From assembly GCF_007997085.1 (NCBI RefSeq), contig NZ_VORR01000026.1, positions 1 through 58,021 of the forward strand: a stretch of DNA of 58,021 bases, in the 5' to 3' direction. Below are positions 19,405 through 27,820 of this stretch, one piece after another. The notes beneath the pieces were generated by a model. It searched no databases and was not told where the DNA came from. It was given only the letters and a program-made list of their open reading frames with translations. This DNA is from Polaribacter sp. IC066. GTDB lineage: Bacteria > Bacteroidota > Bacteroidia > Flavobacteriales > Flavobacteriaceae. The translations under genes and the position numbers were made by a program. Numbering within the stretch: the first letter of the stretch is position 1; each line of letters starts with the position of its first letter.

Positions 19405-20385
19405 CTATTTAATTTTAATCGACTTTGCAATTGCCTCTAGCTCAAAAAGAAAAGCTCTTTTATTTACAGAGGGTGCGTACGTAAACCCCTCCACCACAAC
19501 AAGTCTATTATTTTTTTTATCAATAATGGTATAGTTTACAAAAGGTCCTGCCATAAAATCATTTTTTACTTCCCATTTACCACGAGTTTCAAACGCTTTT
19601 TTTCCATCAACCTCTACATCAAATGTAAAGGGTGTATAGGCTTCTTCTGTAATCATGTGCATTGTTTCTGGTTTAGAACCAGGTATGTGTTTTTTACCTA
19701 TTTTATTTCTAACCGATACAATACTGTCTGCTACTTGAGTTTCATCTAATAAAGGAACCGTATATACTAAAATATTATTGCTACCAGATTTTGCAATACC
19801 ACTTGTTAAATGGTTTCGAAGCCATAAAAAATCTCCTGTATCATCTACCATTTTAAACTTATCCGGAACGGTAAGAGAAAGCCCTAAATTTTGCAGTGTT
19901 TTAAATTGTGAATCGTCTAGTTTATCTTTTTCAAAAATGTTTTGAGTAAACTGAACGTCTGCATCTAAAAATATTTTTTTAATTTCATTCTTTCGATCTT
20001 GTAATATTTTAATAATGCCTGCGTCATCTTTTGCTTGCACATAAATAATGGTTTGCGGTTGTGCGTACACATTATTTTTTACAGAAAAATTATCTACGCC
20101 TTCAGAAATAACTAGAATATTTCTGCTCGCTTTCATCATAGAACTAAATCCGCTTGGCGCTACTTGAGAGACCGATAATATTGGCTCTGGCTGTGGTAAA
20201 CCCACCATTAATTCGCCAAAAGAATTCCGAACTTCTTTTCCTACATCTCCTGTCCAATCGCTAATTTTAGCAATAACCATTACTTTATTTATCTTACCAA
20301 TAGAGCCTCTAACAATCATTTTGTCGTTACCAACACAAGAAATTAATAGAATGGTACTACATATAGCTAAAAATATTTTTTTCAT
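19405..20385 (-). CDS. DUF4837-family lipoprotein
   Basis: A 326-aa lipoprotein from ATG 20385: MKKIFLAICSTILLISCVG is a lipoprotein signal with the acylated cysteine in LISC. The rest matches the Bacteroidota-only DUF4837 family: a first domain with KVMVIAKISDWTGDVGKEV and VSQVAPSGFSSMMKASRNIL, and a second with DFLWLRNHLTSGIAKSG and GPFVNYTIIDKKNNRLVV. Function is unknown. A longer frame from 20424 would place residues before the signal peptide and is rejected. It lies downstream of the transglycosylase and exonuclease genes on the same strand, about 136 bp from the former. Confidence 0.82.
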   Translation of the reverse strand: MKKIFLAICSTILLISCVGNDKMIVRGSIGKINKVMVIAKISDWTGDVGKEVRNSFGELMVGLPQPEPILSVSQVAPSGFSSMMKASRNILVISEGVDNFSVKNNVYAQPQTIIYVQAKDDAGIIKILQDRKNEIKKIFLDADVQFTQNIFEKDKLDDSQFKTLQNLGLSLTVPDKFKMVDDTGDFLWLRNHLTSGIAKSGSNNILVYTVPLLDETQVADSIVSVRNKIGKKHIPGSKPETMHMITEEAYTPFTFDVEVDGKKAFETRGKWEVKNDFMAGPFVNYTIIDKKNNRLVVVEGFTYAPSVNKRAFLFELEAIAKSIKIK

Positions 20386-20521
20386 GTATTTTAGTTTTAA
20401 AATTTTAAGTTGGTTCTTGATCATTTAATTCTCATGTACCAAAAATTGTTCCGTTTATTACATTTTTTAAAGAAATTGCTGAAAGGAACCTTTTTTAGCT
20501 ATATTTTTCAACTATTTATGT

Positions 20522-21832
20522 TTAAGGAAGTTTTTTGGGATAAATATACAACCGTTGCCCAATTTTTAAGCTGCTGCTTTTCAATCTATTCCAACTTTTT
20601 ATACTGCTTACTCTCACACCAAATTTATTGGCAATTTTACCTAAATAATCACCACTTTTAACTTTGTAACGAATACGCTGATCCATTTCGAAGTATTTCG
20701 GCAAGGGTTTTTCTCTTTTGGCATCATCTGCGTTTGCGAGCTCATATAATTCTTTTTCCTTCTCTAAAAACTCGACAACCTTGCTACTTGGCAATCTTAC
20801 TACATAATTTTTATCCTTTAAATAAGGAATAATATCTAGTTTATAAGAAGGATTTAGATGCGCTAATACTTTTTCATCAACATTTATAATTTCTGAAATT
20901 TGATCAAAACTAATCGTTCTTTTTACATGAACTGTATCGGTCTGAAAATTAAAATATTCTGGTAGGTCTGCATAAATATTATGCTCTTTTGCATATTCAA
21001 AAATATACATAGTTGCATAAAAAGCCGGTACATAACCCGCTGTTTCTCTTGGTAAATAGGGTCTAATATTCCAATAATTACGATAACCACCAGAACGTTT
21101 TATGGCTTTTCTTACATTTCCTGGCCCAGAATTATAGGCGGCTAAAGCCAAATCCCAATCACCAAATACACCGTACAATTGGCTTAAGTATTTACAGGCG
21201 GCTATTGTTGCTTTTACAGGATCGTATCTTTCATCGACATAAGAACTTACCTTTAAATCGAATTCTTTACCCGTACCATACATAAATTGCCACAAACCAG
21301 ATGCACCCATACCAGATCTTGCCCTTGGTTTTAAAGCGGATTCTACAATAGATAAATACTTCATTTCTAATGGAATATCATATTGATCTAAATGTTGCTC
21401 GAACATCGGAAAATAATATTTAGCTTTTGCCATTAAAGCAGGATAGTATTTTTTGCGATATACCAAATAACTATTAATTACTTTTTCTAATGCAGGATTG
21501 TACGCTAAATTAAAAGGGGTATTTTCATTTAGTACAGCCAATCTATTTTTTAATAAAGCAGATGTTAAGGTTTGTATAGAATTGTCTATAATGTCTTTAT
21601 CATTAATTACATACTCTAAAGTGTCTATTAATGCTGAATTAAATTTTTGATTCACCAATAAACTATCAATAATTTTTAAGTCTTGATCTGAATAAAAATT
21701 TTTTATTACAGCTTGTTTTATCGTGTCACTTACACTGCGTAAGCTGTCTATTTTAACAATTGCAATACTGTCTTTTTGTTCTTGAGAAAACACAGAAATG
21801 CTAACCAAAAAACATATTAAAAATAACCTCAT
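20522..21832 (-). CDS. LysM-containing lytic transglycosylase (MltD-like)
   Basis: Cleaves the glycan strands of peptidoglycan with formation of anhydromuramyl ends. From ATG 21832 the 436-aa protein has a signal peptide (MRLFLICFLVSISVFSQ), a helical N-terminal region, and an SLT catalytic domain with the catalytic glutamate in KYLSIVESALKP and the conserved ASGLWQFM and AYNSGPGNV segments. One C-terminal LysM repeat (YKVKSGDYLGKIANKFGVR to GQRLYIYP) binds glycan. E. coli MltD has more LysM repeats, so this is a short version. It follows the exonuclease III gene with its start about 6 bp before that gene's stop, so the two overlap or abut and are probably co-transcribed. Confidence 0.9.
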   Translation of the reverse strand: MRLFLICFLVSISVFSQEQKDSIAIVKIDSLRSVSDTIKQAVIKNFYSDQDLKIIDSLLVNQKFNSALIDTLEYVINDKDIIDNSIQTLTSALLKNRLAVLNENTPFNLAYNPALEKVINSYLVYRKKYYPALMAKAKYYFPMFEQHLDQYDIPLEMKYLSIVESALKPRARSGMGASGLWQFMYGTGKEFDLKVSSYVDERYDPVKATIAACKYLSQLYGVFGDWDLALAAYNSGPGNVRKAIKRSGGYRNYWNIRPYLPRETAGYVPAFYATMYIFEYAKEHNIYADLPEYFNFQTDTVHVKRTISFDQISEIINVDEKVLAHLNPSYKLDIIPYLKDKNYVVRLPSSKVVEFLEKEKELYELANADDAKREKPLPKYFEMDQRIRYKVKSGDYLGKIANKFGVRVSSIKSWNRLKSSSLKIGQRLYIYPKKLP

Positions 21833-21837
21833 AAATT

Positions 21838-22599
21838 TTATAGCTGTAGTTCTAATGCAACAGGACAATGATCTGAATGTTTGGCTTCTGTTAAAATATA
21901 CGCTCTAGAAATTTTTTCTTTTAAGGGTGCAGAAACCATGGCATAATCTAAACGCCAACCTTTATTATTATTTCTAGAATTGGCCCTATAACTCCACCAA
22001 GAGAATTGCTGTACTTCTTGATTTAAATGTCTAAAACTATCTATAAAGCCACTGTTGATAAAATCGCTCATCCAGCTTCTTTCTTCTGGTAAAAAACCTG
22101 ATACGTTTTTCATTTTTGGATTGTGAATATCTATTTCTTCATGACAAATATTATAGTCTCCACAAATTACTAAATTCGGAATTTCTTGCTTTAAATTATT
22201 GATGTATTCTTGAAATTCATCCATATAATTTAGCTTAAAATTGAGTCTATCTAAATTAGAGCCCGAAGGAAGATATAGGCTCATTACAGAAACGTTATCA
22301 AAATCTACACGTAAATTTCTACCTTCAAAATCCATGGTTTCTATACCTGTTCCGTACTCAATATGATTTGGTTTTTCTTTACAAAAAATAGCTACTGAAG
22401 AATAGCCTTTTTTTTGTGCAGAAAACCAATAATGGTATGGATAGCCTGCATTTTCAAATTCGGTAAGATCTAATTGTTCTTTGTGCGCTTTGGTTTCTTG
22501 AATGCAAATCACATCTGGATTTGCCACTTTTAACCAATCGATAAAGCCCTTTTTTAAAGCTGCTCTAATTCCGTTTACGTTGTATGATATTATTTTCAT
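21838..22599 (-). CDS. xth: Exodeoxyribonuclease III / AP endonuclease
   Basis: Cuts the backbone at abasic sites and removes 3'-blocking groups in base excision repair. The 253-aa protein shows the family motifs in order: SYNVNGIRAALKKG, CIQETKAH with the metal-binding glutamate, VMSLYLPSG, VICGDYNICHEEIDIHNP, WRLDYAMVS and KHSDHCPV with the catalytic histidine at the end. Length is typical. It precedes the lytic transglycosylase gene on the same strand. Confidence 0.95.
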   Translation of the reverse strand: MKIISYNVNGIRAALKKGFIDWLKVANPDVICIQETKAHKEQLDLTEFENAGYPYHYWFSAQKKGYSSVAIFCKEKPNHIEYGTGIETMDFEGRNLRVDFDNVSVMSLYLPSGSNLDRLNFKLNYMDEFQEYINNLKQEIPNLVICGDYNICHEEIDIHNPKMKNVSGFLPEERSWMSDFINSGFIDSFRHLNQEVQQFSWWSYRANSRNNNKGWRLDYAMVSAPLKEKISRAYILTEAKHSDHCPVALELQL

Positions 22600-22645
22600 T
22601 AGCCCTTTTTAATTTCCCCGAAAGGAAAACACTCTTGTGCTTTAG

Positions 22646-22873
22646 TTAATCTATAATTATTGGTTTCTTTAGAAAAATCCAAGTTATTTCAGTTTTCTCC
22701 CCCGTTTGTGTTGTAAATTTCTTTTTTCTTGGTGATAAGAAAACAGCTAAAACTGCAGAGACACCGCCTTGTATCATTGAATTTTCTATTCCGAACACAA
22801 AACCAAAAAGAAAAATAAAAGTAACTGTCAGTATAAATATGACGATAAAAGGTCTCTTTGCTAAATACTCCAT
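22646..22873 (-). CDS. Small membrane protein, tandem paralogue 2
   Basis: A 75-aa protein of unknown function with two hydrophobic segments (about residues 8-28 and 33-47) followed by a basic cytoplasmic-type tail: SPRKKKFTTQTGEKTEITW then IFLKKPI. The tail aligns with that of the neighbouring 76-aa protein (SPKAKIVQKQHGEEEQIKW then LFFKKVI), so the two are tandem duplicates. They are 9 bp apart and co-transcribed. I do not recognise the family. Confidence 0.65.
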   Translation of the reverse strand: MEYLAKRPFIVIFILTVTFIFLFGFVFGIENSMIQGGVSAVLAVFLSPRKKKFTTQTGEKTEITWIFLKKPIIID

Positions 22874-22882
22874 TATAAAAAA

Positions 22883-23113
22883 TTATATTTTATGATTAAT
22901 TACTTTTTTAAAAAACAACCATTTTATTTGTTCTTCTTCCCCATGCTGTTTTTGAACAATTTTAGCTTTTGGTGATAACACATAAGTTATTGGCGTTGAG
23001 ACTAAAATTTGTAAGCCAGTATTGTTAATGATTTCAAAATTTTTAATCAGTAAAAATAAAACTGTAAAAAGAATTGGGTAAATTAACCAGTATGTTTTTT
23101 TAAATAATTTCAT
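22883..23113 (-). CDS. Small membrane protein, tandem paralogue 1
   Basis: A 76-aa protein with two hydrophobic helices (about 8-24 and 33-47) and a charged C-terminus that ends in KKVINHKI. It shares the pattern helix, short loop, helix ending in LSP, basic strand, E-rich turn, (I/E)IKW, LFFKK with the following gene at 22646-22873, which points to duplication. Function unknown. A hairpin repeat separates it from scoB upstream. Confidence 0.65.
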   Translation of the reverse strand: MKLFKKTYWLIYPILFTVLFLLIKNFEIINNTGLQILVSTPITYVLSPKAKIVQKQHGEEEQIKWLFFKKVINHKI

Positions 23114-23135
23114 TCTGTAGTATTTTTATGTAAAT

Positions 23136-23168
23136 AGACCTCACAGGTTTAAAAAACCTGTGGGGTCT
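23136..23168. repeat. REP-like hairpin, likely terminator of the sco operon
   Basis: AGACCTCACAGGTTT (23136-23150) and AAACCTGTGGGGTCT (23154-23168) are 15-nt arms with one G-T mismatch around AAA. It lies 9 bp past the scoB stop. Short hairpins with an ACAGGTTT core are common dispersed repeats in Flavobacteriia, from general knowledge; whether this copy ends transcription is inferred. Confidence 0.55.
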
Positions 23169-23177
23169 AAACTAAAA

Positions 23178-23831
23178 CTAAATATCCATTTCTGGGATTT
23201 CTCCATCGACAACCAACGTACCTTCAGTAGCATTTTGAATTTCTTCTACAGAAACACCTGGTGCTCTTTCTAGCAAGTGAAAAACATTGTTTTTTACTTC
23301 TAAAACCGCTAAATTAGTAACTACTTTAGTTACGCACCCCACACCCGTTAAGGGCAAAGAGCAGTGTTTTAATATTTTAGATTCGCCTTTTTTATTAGTG
23401 TGCATCATGGCTACAATAATATTTTCTGCGGATGCTACTAAATCCATCGCACCCCCCATTCCTTTCACCATTTTTCCCGGAATTTTCCAGTTAGCGATAT
23501 CTCCGTTTTGAGAAACTTCCATGGCTCCCAAAATTGTAAGCTGCACATGTTTACCACGAATCATGGAAAAACTCATTGAAGAATCAAAAAAACTTGCTCC
23601 AGGCATTGTCGTAATCGTTTGCTTGCCTGCATTTATAATGTCTGCGTCTTCTTCGCCTTCAAAAGGAAAAGGGCCCATTCCTAAAACACCATTTTCAGAT
23701 TGAAATTCAACTTCAATATCCTCTCTCACGTAATTTGCAACCAACGTCGGAATACCAATCCCTAAGTTTACGTAAAATCCGTTTTGAACTTCTTGTGCAA
23801 TTCTTTTTGCTATTCCGTTTTTGTCTAACAT
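23178..23831 (-). CDS. scoB: 3-oxoacid CoA-transferase, beta subunit
   Basis: Together with the alpha subunit moves CoA from succinyl-CoA to acetoacetate (or a related short 3-oxoacid). The 217-aa beta subunit has the catalytic glutamate in EFQSENGVLG (E46), the GIGIPTLVA segment, GAMEVSQNGDIANW and PLTGVGCV. It is separated from scoA by a roughly 400-bp insert carrying a four-helix-bundle gene, whereas in most genomes the two subunit genes are adjacent. Whether both are still on one transcript is unknown, but strand and order are kept. Confidence 0.93.
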   Translation of the reverse strand: MLDKNGIAKRIAQEVQNGFYVNLGIGIPTLVANYVREDIEVEFQSENGVLGMGPFPFEGEEDADIINAGKQTITTMPGASFFDSSMSFSMIRGKHVQLTILGAMEVSQNGDIANWKIPGKMVKGMGGAMDLVASAENIIVAMMHTNKKGESKILKHCSLPLTGVGCVTKVVTNLAVLEVKNNVFHLLERAPGVSVEEIQNATEGTLVVDGEIPEMDI

Positions 23832-23836
23832 AATTT

Positions 23837-23872
23837 AATGTACCAATTAAATAATTTAACAATGTATCAATT
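23837..23872. repeat. Terminal inverted repeat, left end of the four-helix-bundle cassette
   Basis: The plus strand contains AATGTACCAATT (23837-23848) and AATGTATCAATT (23861-23872), two copies of AATGTANCAATT. The right end (24216-24244), read on the minus strand, has the same motif twice: AATGTAACAATT and AATGTAGCAAT. The stop codon of the four-helix-bundle gene lies inside this repeat. Confidence 0.6.
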
Positions 23873-24130
23873 CTGCTTTAGAGATTTAATACTTGTACTT
23901 AATATTTTATATAAAATCAATCCTAATTCATGTACTTTTTTACTTAAATCTAAATGATTTGGATATGACTTTGATTTTTTACATAAAACCAACCAATATT
24001 TGGTTTCCTCTAGTTCTTTGGTAGCAATTTTTATTTTATGTATAAAATCTGCTTTACTTTCTGCATTTTGAGCTTCATGAACATTTGCTCCTATACTTGT
24101 TCCTGATTTTAAAAGTTGGCGAGAAATCAC
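23867..24130 (-). CDS. Four-helix-bundle protein (23S rRNA intervening-sequence type), N-terminus doubtful
   Basis: Matches the four helix bundle family first found in rRNA intervening sequences (segments SRQLLKSGTSIGANVHEAQ and SKADFIHKIKIATKELEETK). Function of the family is unknown; relatives act as accessory proteins of diversity-generating retroelements. The listed GTG start gives 87 aa and lacks the first helix. Upstream in the same frame, codons read NVAIKNPVVDKSIEVALLII then EYCEELEAGRKYV, which is that helix, back to an ATG at 24241 whose second codon is TAA. So either a nonsense mutation truncated it or an unusual start is used. It sits between scoA and scoB inside inverted repeats. 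Confidence 0.6.
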   Translation of the reverse strand: MISRQLLKSGTSIGANVHEAQNAESKADFIHKIKIATKELEETKYWLVLCKKSKSYPNHLDLSKKVHELGLILYKILSTSIKSLKQN

Positions 24131-24215
24131 ATATTTTCTGCCTGCCTCCAGCTCTTCACAATATTCAATTATTAATAATGCAACTTCTATTGATTTGTCT
24201 ACTACAGGATTTTTT

Positions 24216-24244
24216 ATTGCTACATTTTTAAATTGTTACATTGA
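24216..24244. repeat. Terminal inverted repeat, right end of the four-helix-bundle cassette
   Basis: Minus-strand reading gives AATGTAACAATTTAAA then AATGTAGCAAT, the inward-facing counterpart of the repeat at 23837-23872. It begins one base past the scoA stop codon, so the cassette abuts the gene end exactly. Confidence 0.6.
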
Positions 24245-24946
24245 TTAATTGCGTATGCGCACCGTTCGCTGCTCAATTCTTTTCTCGTAGTTGACGCCTT
24301 GAAAAATACGCTGCACAAAGATTCCTGGAATATGAACATTATTTGGATCTAGCTCGCCAACAGGCACTAGCTCCTCAACTTCTGCAACGGTAATTGTTGC
24401 CGCGCCGCACATATTTGCGTTAAAGTTTCTTGCAGTTCCTTTAAAAATTAAATTTCCGGCGGCATCACCTTTCCATGCTTTTACAAAAGCAAAATCGGCT
24501 TTAAAAGCAGGTTCTAAAACATGCATTTTACCCTCAAAATCTCTTGTTTCTTTTCCTTCTGCTACTTCTGTTCCGAAGCCTGCAGGAGTGTAAAATGCAG
24601 GAAAACCAGCTTGTGCAGCTCTACATTTTTCTGCTAAAGTACCTTGTGGTGTTAATTCTACTTCTAATTCTCCAGACAACATTTGACGTTCAAACTCGTC
24701 ATTTTCGCCCACATAAGAAGAAATCATTTTTTTAATTTGCTTATTTTGAAGCAATAAACCCAAACCAAAACCGTCTACACCCGCATTGTTAGAAATACAA
24801 GTAACCTCTCTAACATCTAATTGTACCAATTCTGAAATTGCGTTTTCAGGTATGCCACACAAACCAAAACCACCTAACATAAAAGTCATTCCACTTTTAA
24901 CACCGATTAAGGCTTCTTGTACGTTTTTTACTTTTTTATTGATCAT
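24245..24946 (-). CDS. scoA: 3-oxoacid CoA-transferase, alpha subunit
   Basis: Alpha subunit of succinyl-CoA:3-oxoacid CoA-transferase, which activates acetoacetate for breakdown or releases it. The 233-aa protein has the glycine-rich CoA-binding segment [25 protein letters not shown], the [18 protein letters not shown] loop, and ends [18 protein letters not shown]. Its partner scoB follows after the inserted four-helix-bundle cassette. Confidence 0.93.
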   Translation of the reverse strand: MINKKVKNVQEALIGVKSGMTFMLGGFGLCGIPENAISELVQLDVREVTCISNNAGVDGFGLGLLLQNKQIKKMISSYVGENDEFERQMLSGELEVELTPQGTLAEKCRAAQAGFPAFYTPAGFGTEVAEGKETRDFEGKMHVLEPAFKADFAFVKAWKGDAAGNLIFKGTARNFNANMCGAATITVAEVEELVPVGELDPNNVHIPGIFVQRIFQGVNYEKRIEQRTVRIRN

Positions 24947-25034
24947 AATACATTAAATGAGTTGTTTGTAATTATTAGCTACCTAAATACTGAAAGACTA
25001 TTCTGCAAAAACGTGTTCAGCATAAAAAAGTTTA

Positions 25035-27317
25035 TTAGAAATCTATATCTTCTTCTAAAAATGTCTTTTTAATTTCTTTTCCTTCCTCGCCATCTTTTTC
25101 ATCACAGTTTATATTGATAGATAAATCTTCTGGTTTTTCAAAATCTTCTTTACTAATATTGAGTGTTTTATCTGCATAACATTTTTTCATAAATAACGCC
25201 CAAGTAGGCAAAGACATTGTGGCACCTTGCCCTTTTGTAATCCCTGCAAAATGGGTTGCTCTATCTTCACCACCTGTCCAAACCCCGGTTGCTAAATTGG
25301 GTACAATCCCCATAAACCAACCATCAGATTGATTTTGTGTAGTTCCTGTTTTACCAGCAATTGCATTGTCAAATTCGTACGGAAACCCAGTAACTACTTT
25401 TCCGCCTGAAGTCCATTTAGAACGCAATCTAATTCCTGAACCAGACGCTGTTACGCCTTCTAATAAATTTAAGATTACATAAGCAGACTCTTCACTTAAC
25501 ACCTCTTGAGTTTGAGGAACAAAATTCTTTAAAACAGTTCCGTTTTTATCCTCAATTCTTGTAATAATCATCGGACTTACACGTAAACCCTTATTTGCAA
25601 ATGTGCTATACGCACTTACCATTTCAAATAAAGATAAATCTACCGCACCTAAAGCAATAGAAGGATTTGGTTTCATTACAGTTTCAATACCCGCAGCTTT
25701 TGCCAAACGCACTACATTTATGGGCGCAACTTTATCTATTAAATTCACAGAAATTGTATTGATAGAGCCCGCTAATCCATCTTTTAAAGTTACCATTCCT
25801 CCATATTTATTACTAGAATTATCTGGCGTCCAAGCTTCAGGAATTCCATATTTTCCTTTCGGAATTGTATATCGAATATTTGGTAACATATCACAAGGAG
25901 ACATCCTTAACTGGTTAATTGCTGTTGCATACACAAAAGGTTTAAACGTAGAACCTACTTGTCTTTTTTGTTGCGCTACGGCATCATACTTAAAATGCTT
26001 GCTATCGATACCGCCCACCCACGCTTTTATATGACCCGTTTGTGGCTCTATGGATAATAATCCTGAACGTAAAAAATGTTTGTAATATTTAAGAGAATCA
26101 TTCGGAGACATTATAGTGTCTCGATCTCCCTTCCAAGAAAAAACTTTCATAGCCGTTTTTGTGTTGAAGATTTTATCTATTTCTTTGGATGATTTACCTA
26201 CTTGCTTTAAACGTCTGTATCTTTCTGATCTTTTTTTAGCGCGTTCATAAATACCTTCTATTTGACTTTTTTCTAGATCATAAAAAGGTGCTATTCTATT
26301 TCTTTTTTGTTCTTCAAAAAAATACGATTGCAAATTTGCCATGTGCTCTGAAACCGCTTGTTCTGCATATTTTTGCATCCTAGAATCTATGGTTACATAA
26401 ATTTTTAAACCATCACTAAAAATATCATATTCTTCGCCGTTTGGTTTTGGATTATTTTGTACCCATTTGCGCATCATTTTCTGTAAATGAGCTCTAAAAT
26501 AGGTTGCATAGCCCTCATCATGACTTTCTGGAGTATAATTAATGTTTAAAGGTAACTGTTGCAAATTAATTTTTTCTGCTTCGGTAATAAAGTTGTTTTT
26601 AGACATTTGTAATAAAACAACATTTCTTCTTTGTTTTACTTTATCCTCTCTTCTTAAAGGGTTAAAATAAGAAGAATTTTTAAGCATCCCTACCAGCATG
26701 GCCGATTCCTGCACTTCTAAATCTTTAGGTTCTTTACCAAAATAAATTCTTGCCGCAGAACGAATACCCACTGCCTGATTTAGAAAATCGTATTTATTTA
26801 AATACATGGCAATAACTTCTTGTTTGGTATACTGCGACTCTAATTTAGTAGCAACCACATATTCCTTCATTTTTTGCCCAATTCTTTTAAAAATATTTCT
26901 AGAAGGCTCTCCTGTAAACAACATTTTAGCTAATTGCTGTGTAATTGTACTCGCACCACCGCTTCCTGGTTTTAAAATAGCCCTTGCCAAACCTTGAAAA
27001 TCAATGCCTGTATGTTCATAAAAACGCTCGTCTTCTGTAGCAACTAATGCGTTTACCAAATTTTCTGGCAACTCTCTAAAATGCACCGGTGTTCTATTTT
27101 CTTTGGCGTATTTACCAATAGTAACGCCATCGGCAGAAATAACTTCTGTTGCTAAATTAGTCTGCGGATTTTCTAATTCTTCAAAAGTTGGCAATACTCC
27201 GAAACCATCTATTGAGGCAATAAAAAAGAGCCCAACCAGCCCAAGGAATCCACCTAAAACGATTCCCCAAAACCAAATTATATATTTCTTAAAACTTGTT
27301 GCTCCTTTCTTTGTCAT
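25035..27317 (-). CDS. Penicillin-binding protein 1A (glycosyltransferase/transpeptidase)
   Basis: Bifunctional enzyme polymerising and cross-linking peptidoglycan. The 760-aa protein has a cytoplasmic tail and one helix (about 15-38), a GT51 glycosyltransferase domain with ATEDERFYEHTGID and GGASTITQQLAKMLF, and a transpeptidase domain with the nucleophile serine in GSTFKPFVYA, the SxN motif in SINTISV and KTG in AGKTGTTQ. The C-terminus is acidic (EDLSININCDEKDGEEGKE). It starts 3 bp after gldH on the same strand, so ricT, gldH and this gene form an operon. Confidence 0.95.
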   Translation of the reverse strand: MTKKGATSFKKYIIWFWGIVLGGFLGLVGLFFIASIDGFGVLPTFEELENPQTNLATEVISADGVTIGKYAKENRTPVHFRELPENLVNALVATEDERFYEHTGIDFQGLARAILKPGSGGASTITQQLAKMLFTGEPSRNIFKRIGQKMKEYVVATKLESQYTKQEVIAMYLNKYDFLNQAVGIRSAARIYFGKEPKDLEVQESAMLVGMLKNSSYFNPLRREDKVKQRRNVVLLQMSKNNFITEAEKINLQQLPLNINYTPESHDEGYATYFRAHLQKMMRKWVQNNPKPNGEEYDIFSDGLKIYVTIDSRMQKYAEQAVSEHMANLQSYFFEEQKRNRIAPFYDLEKSQIEGIYERAKKRSERYRRLKQVGKSSKEIDKIFNTKTAMKVFSWKGDRDTIMSPNDSLKYYKHFLRSGLLSIEPQTGHIKAWVGGIDSKHFKYDAVAQQKRQVGSTFKPFVYATAINQLRMSPCDMLPNIRYTIPKGKYGIPEAWTPDNSSNKYGGMVTLKDGLAGSINTISVNLIDKVAPINVVRLAKAAGIETVMKPNPSIALGAVDLSLFEMVSAYSTFANKGLRVSPMIITRIEDKNGTVLKNFVPQTQEVLSEESAYVILNLLEGVTASGSGIRLRSKWTSGGKVVTGFPYEFDNAIAGKTGTTQNQSDGWFMGIVPNLATGVWTGGEDRATHFAGITKGQGATMSLPTWALFMKKCYADKTLNISKEDFEKPEDLSININCDEKDGEEGKEIKKTFLEEDIDF

Positions 27318-27319
27318 TT

Positions 27320-27820
27320 TTATTCTATTTTTTCTATACTAAAACCTACATCTTGCACACCTTCTAAAAAAGGAATCGTTGCTACTTCTCCGCTTTTCCG
27401 CATTGCATGCCTAATATTTAGCATATATTTCCCGTTTGCAGGAAATACTTTTTCTTCTTTGTAAAATAATTTATTTTCTTTAATCTCTGTAAAACCTCTT
27501 CCTAAATATGTACCAGTAGCATCTGCCATTTCATATTGTAAGGTATCAACCACTTTATTTCCGTTCGGAAAATACAACGCTGTAATAACATATAAATTAC
27601 TAAACCTGTACGCACTATTATTTCTAATATGAATAAACAAATTTTTAGCGGTAATAGTGTCTACAATATCAAACTCAAAAGAAACATTATTATGCGCCTG
27701 CCAAGAAGCATCTTGCACCGATTTAAATTTTGTAAATTCTATTTTATCGGCACAAGAAATCAAGAAAATAAATATGATCAAAAAAATAAAAATATTATTT
27801 TTCTTGAGGATTCTCTCCAT
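27320..27820 (-). CDS. gldH: Gliding motility lipoprotein GldH
   Basis: GldH is a lipoprotein needed for gliding motility and for assembly of the type IX machinery in Flavobacteria. This 166-aa protein has a lipoprotein signal (MERILKKNNIFIFLIIFIFLISC) with the lipobox cysteine, and family segments NNVSFEFDIVDTITAKNLFI, YRFSNLYVITALYFPNG and YMLNIRHAMRKSGEV. It starts inside the 3' end of ricT (26-bp overlap) and is followed by PBP1A, an arrangement widely seen in Flavobacteriia. Presence of gldH and porZ suggests the organism has a type IX system and possibly glides. Confidence 0.88.
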   Translation of the reverse strand: MERILKKNNIFIFLIIFIFLISCADKIEFTKFKSVQDASWQAHNNVSFEFDIVDTITAKNLFIHIRNNSAYRFSNLYVITALYFPNGNKVVDTLQYEMADATGTYLGRGFTEIKENKLFYKEEKVFPANGKYMLNIRHAMRKSGEVATIPFLEGVQDVGFSIEKIE

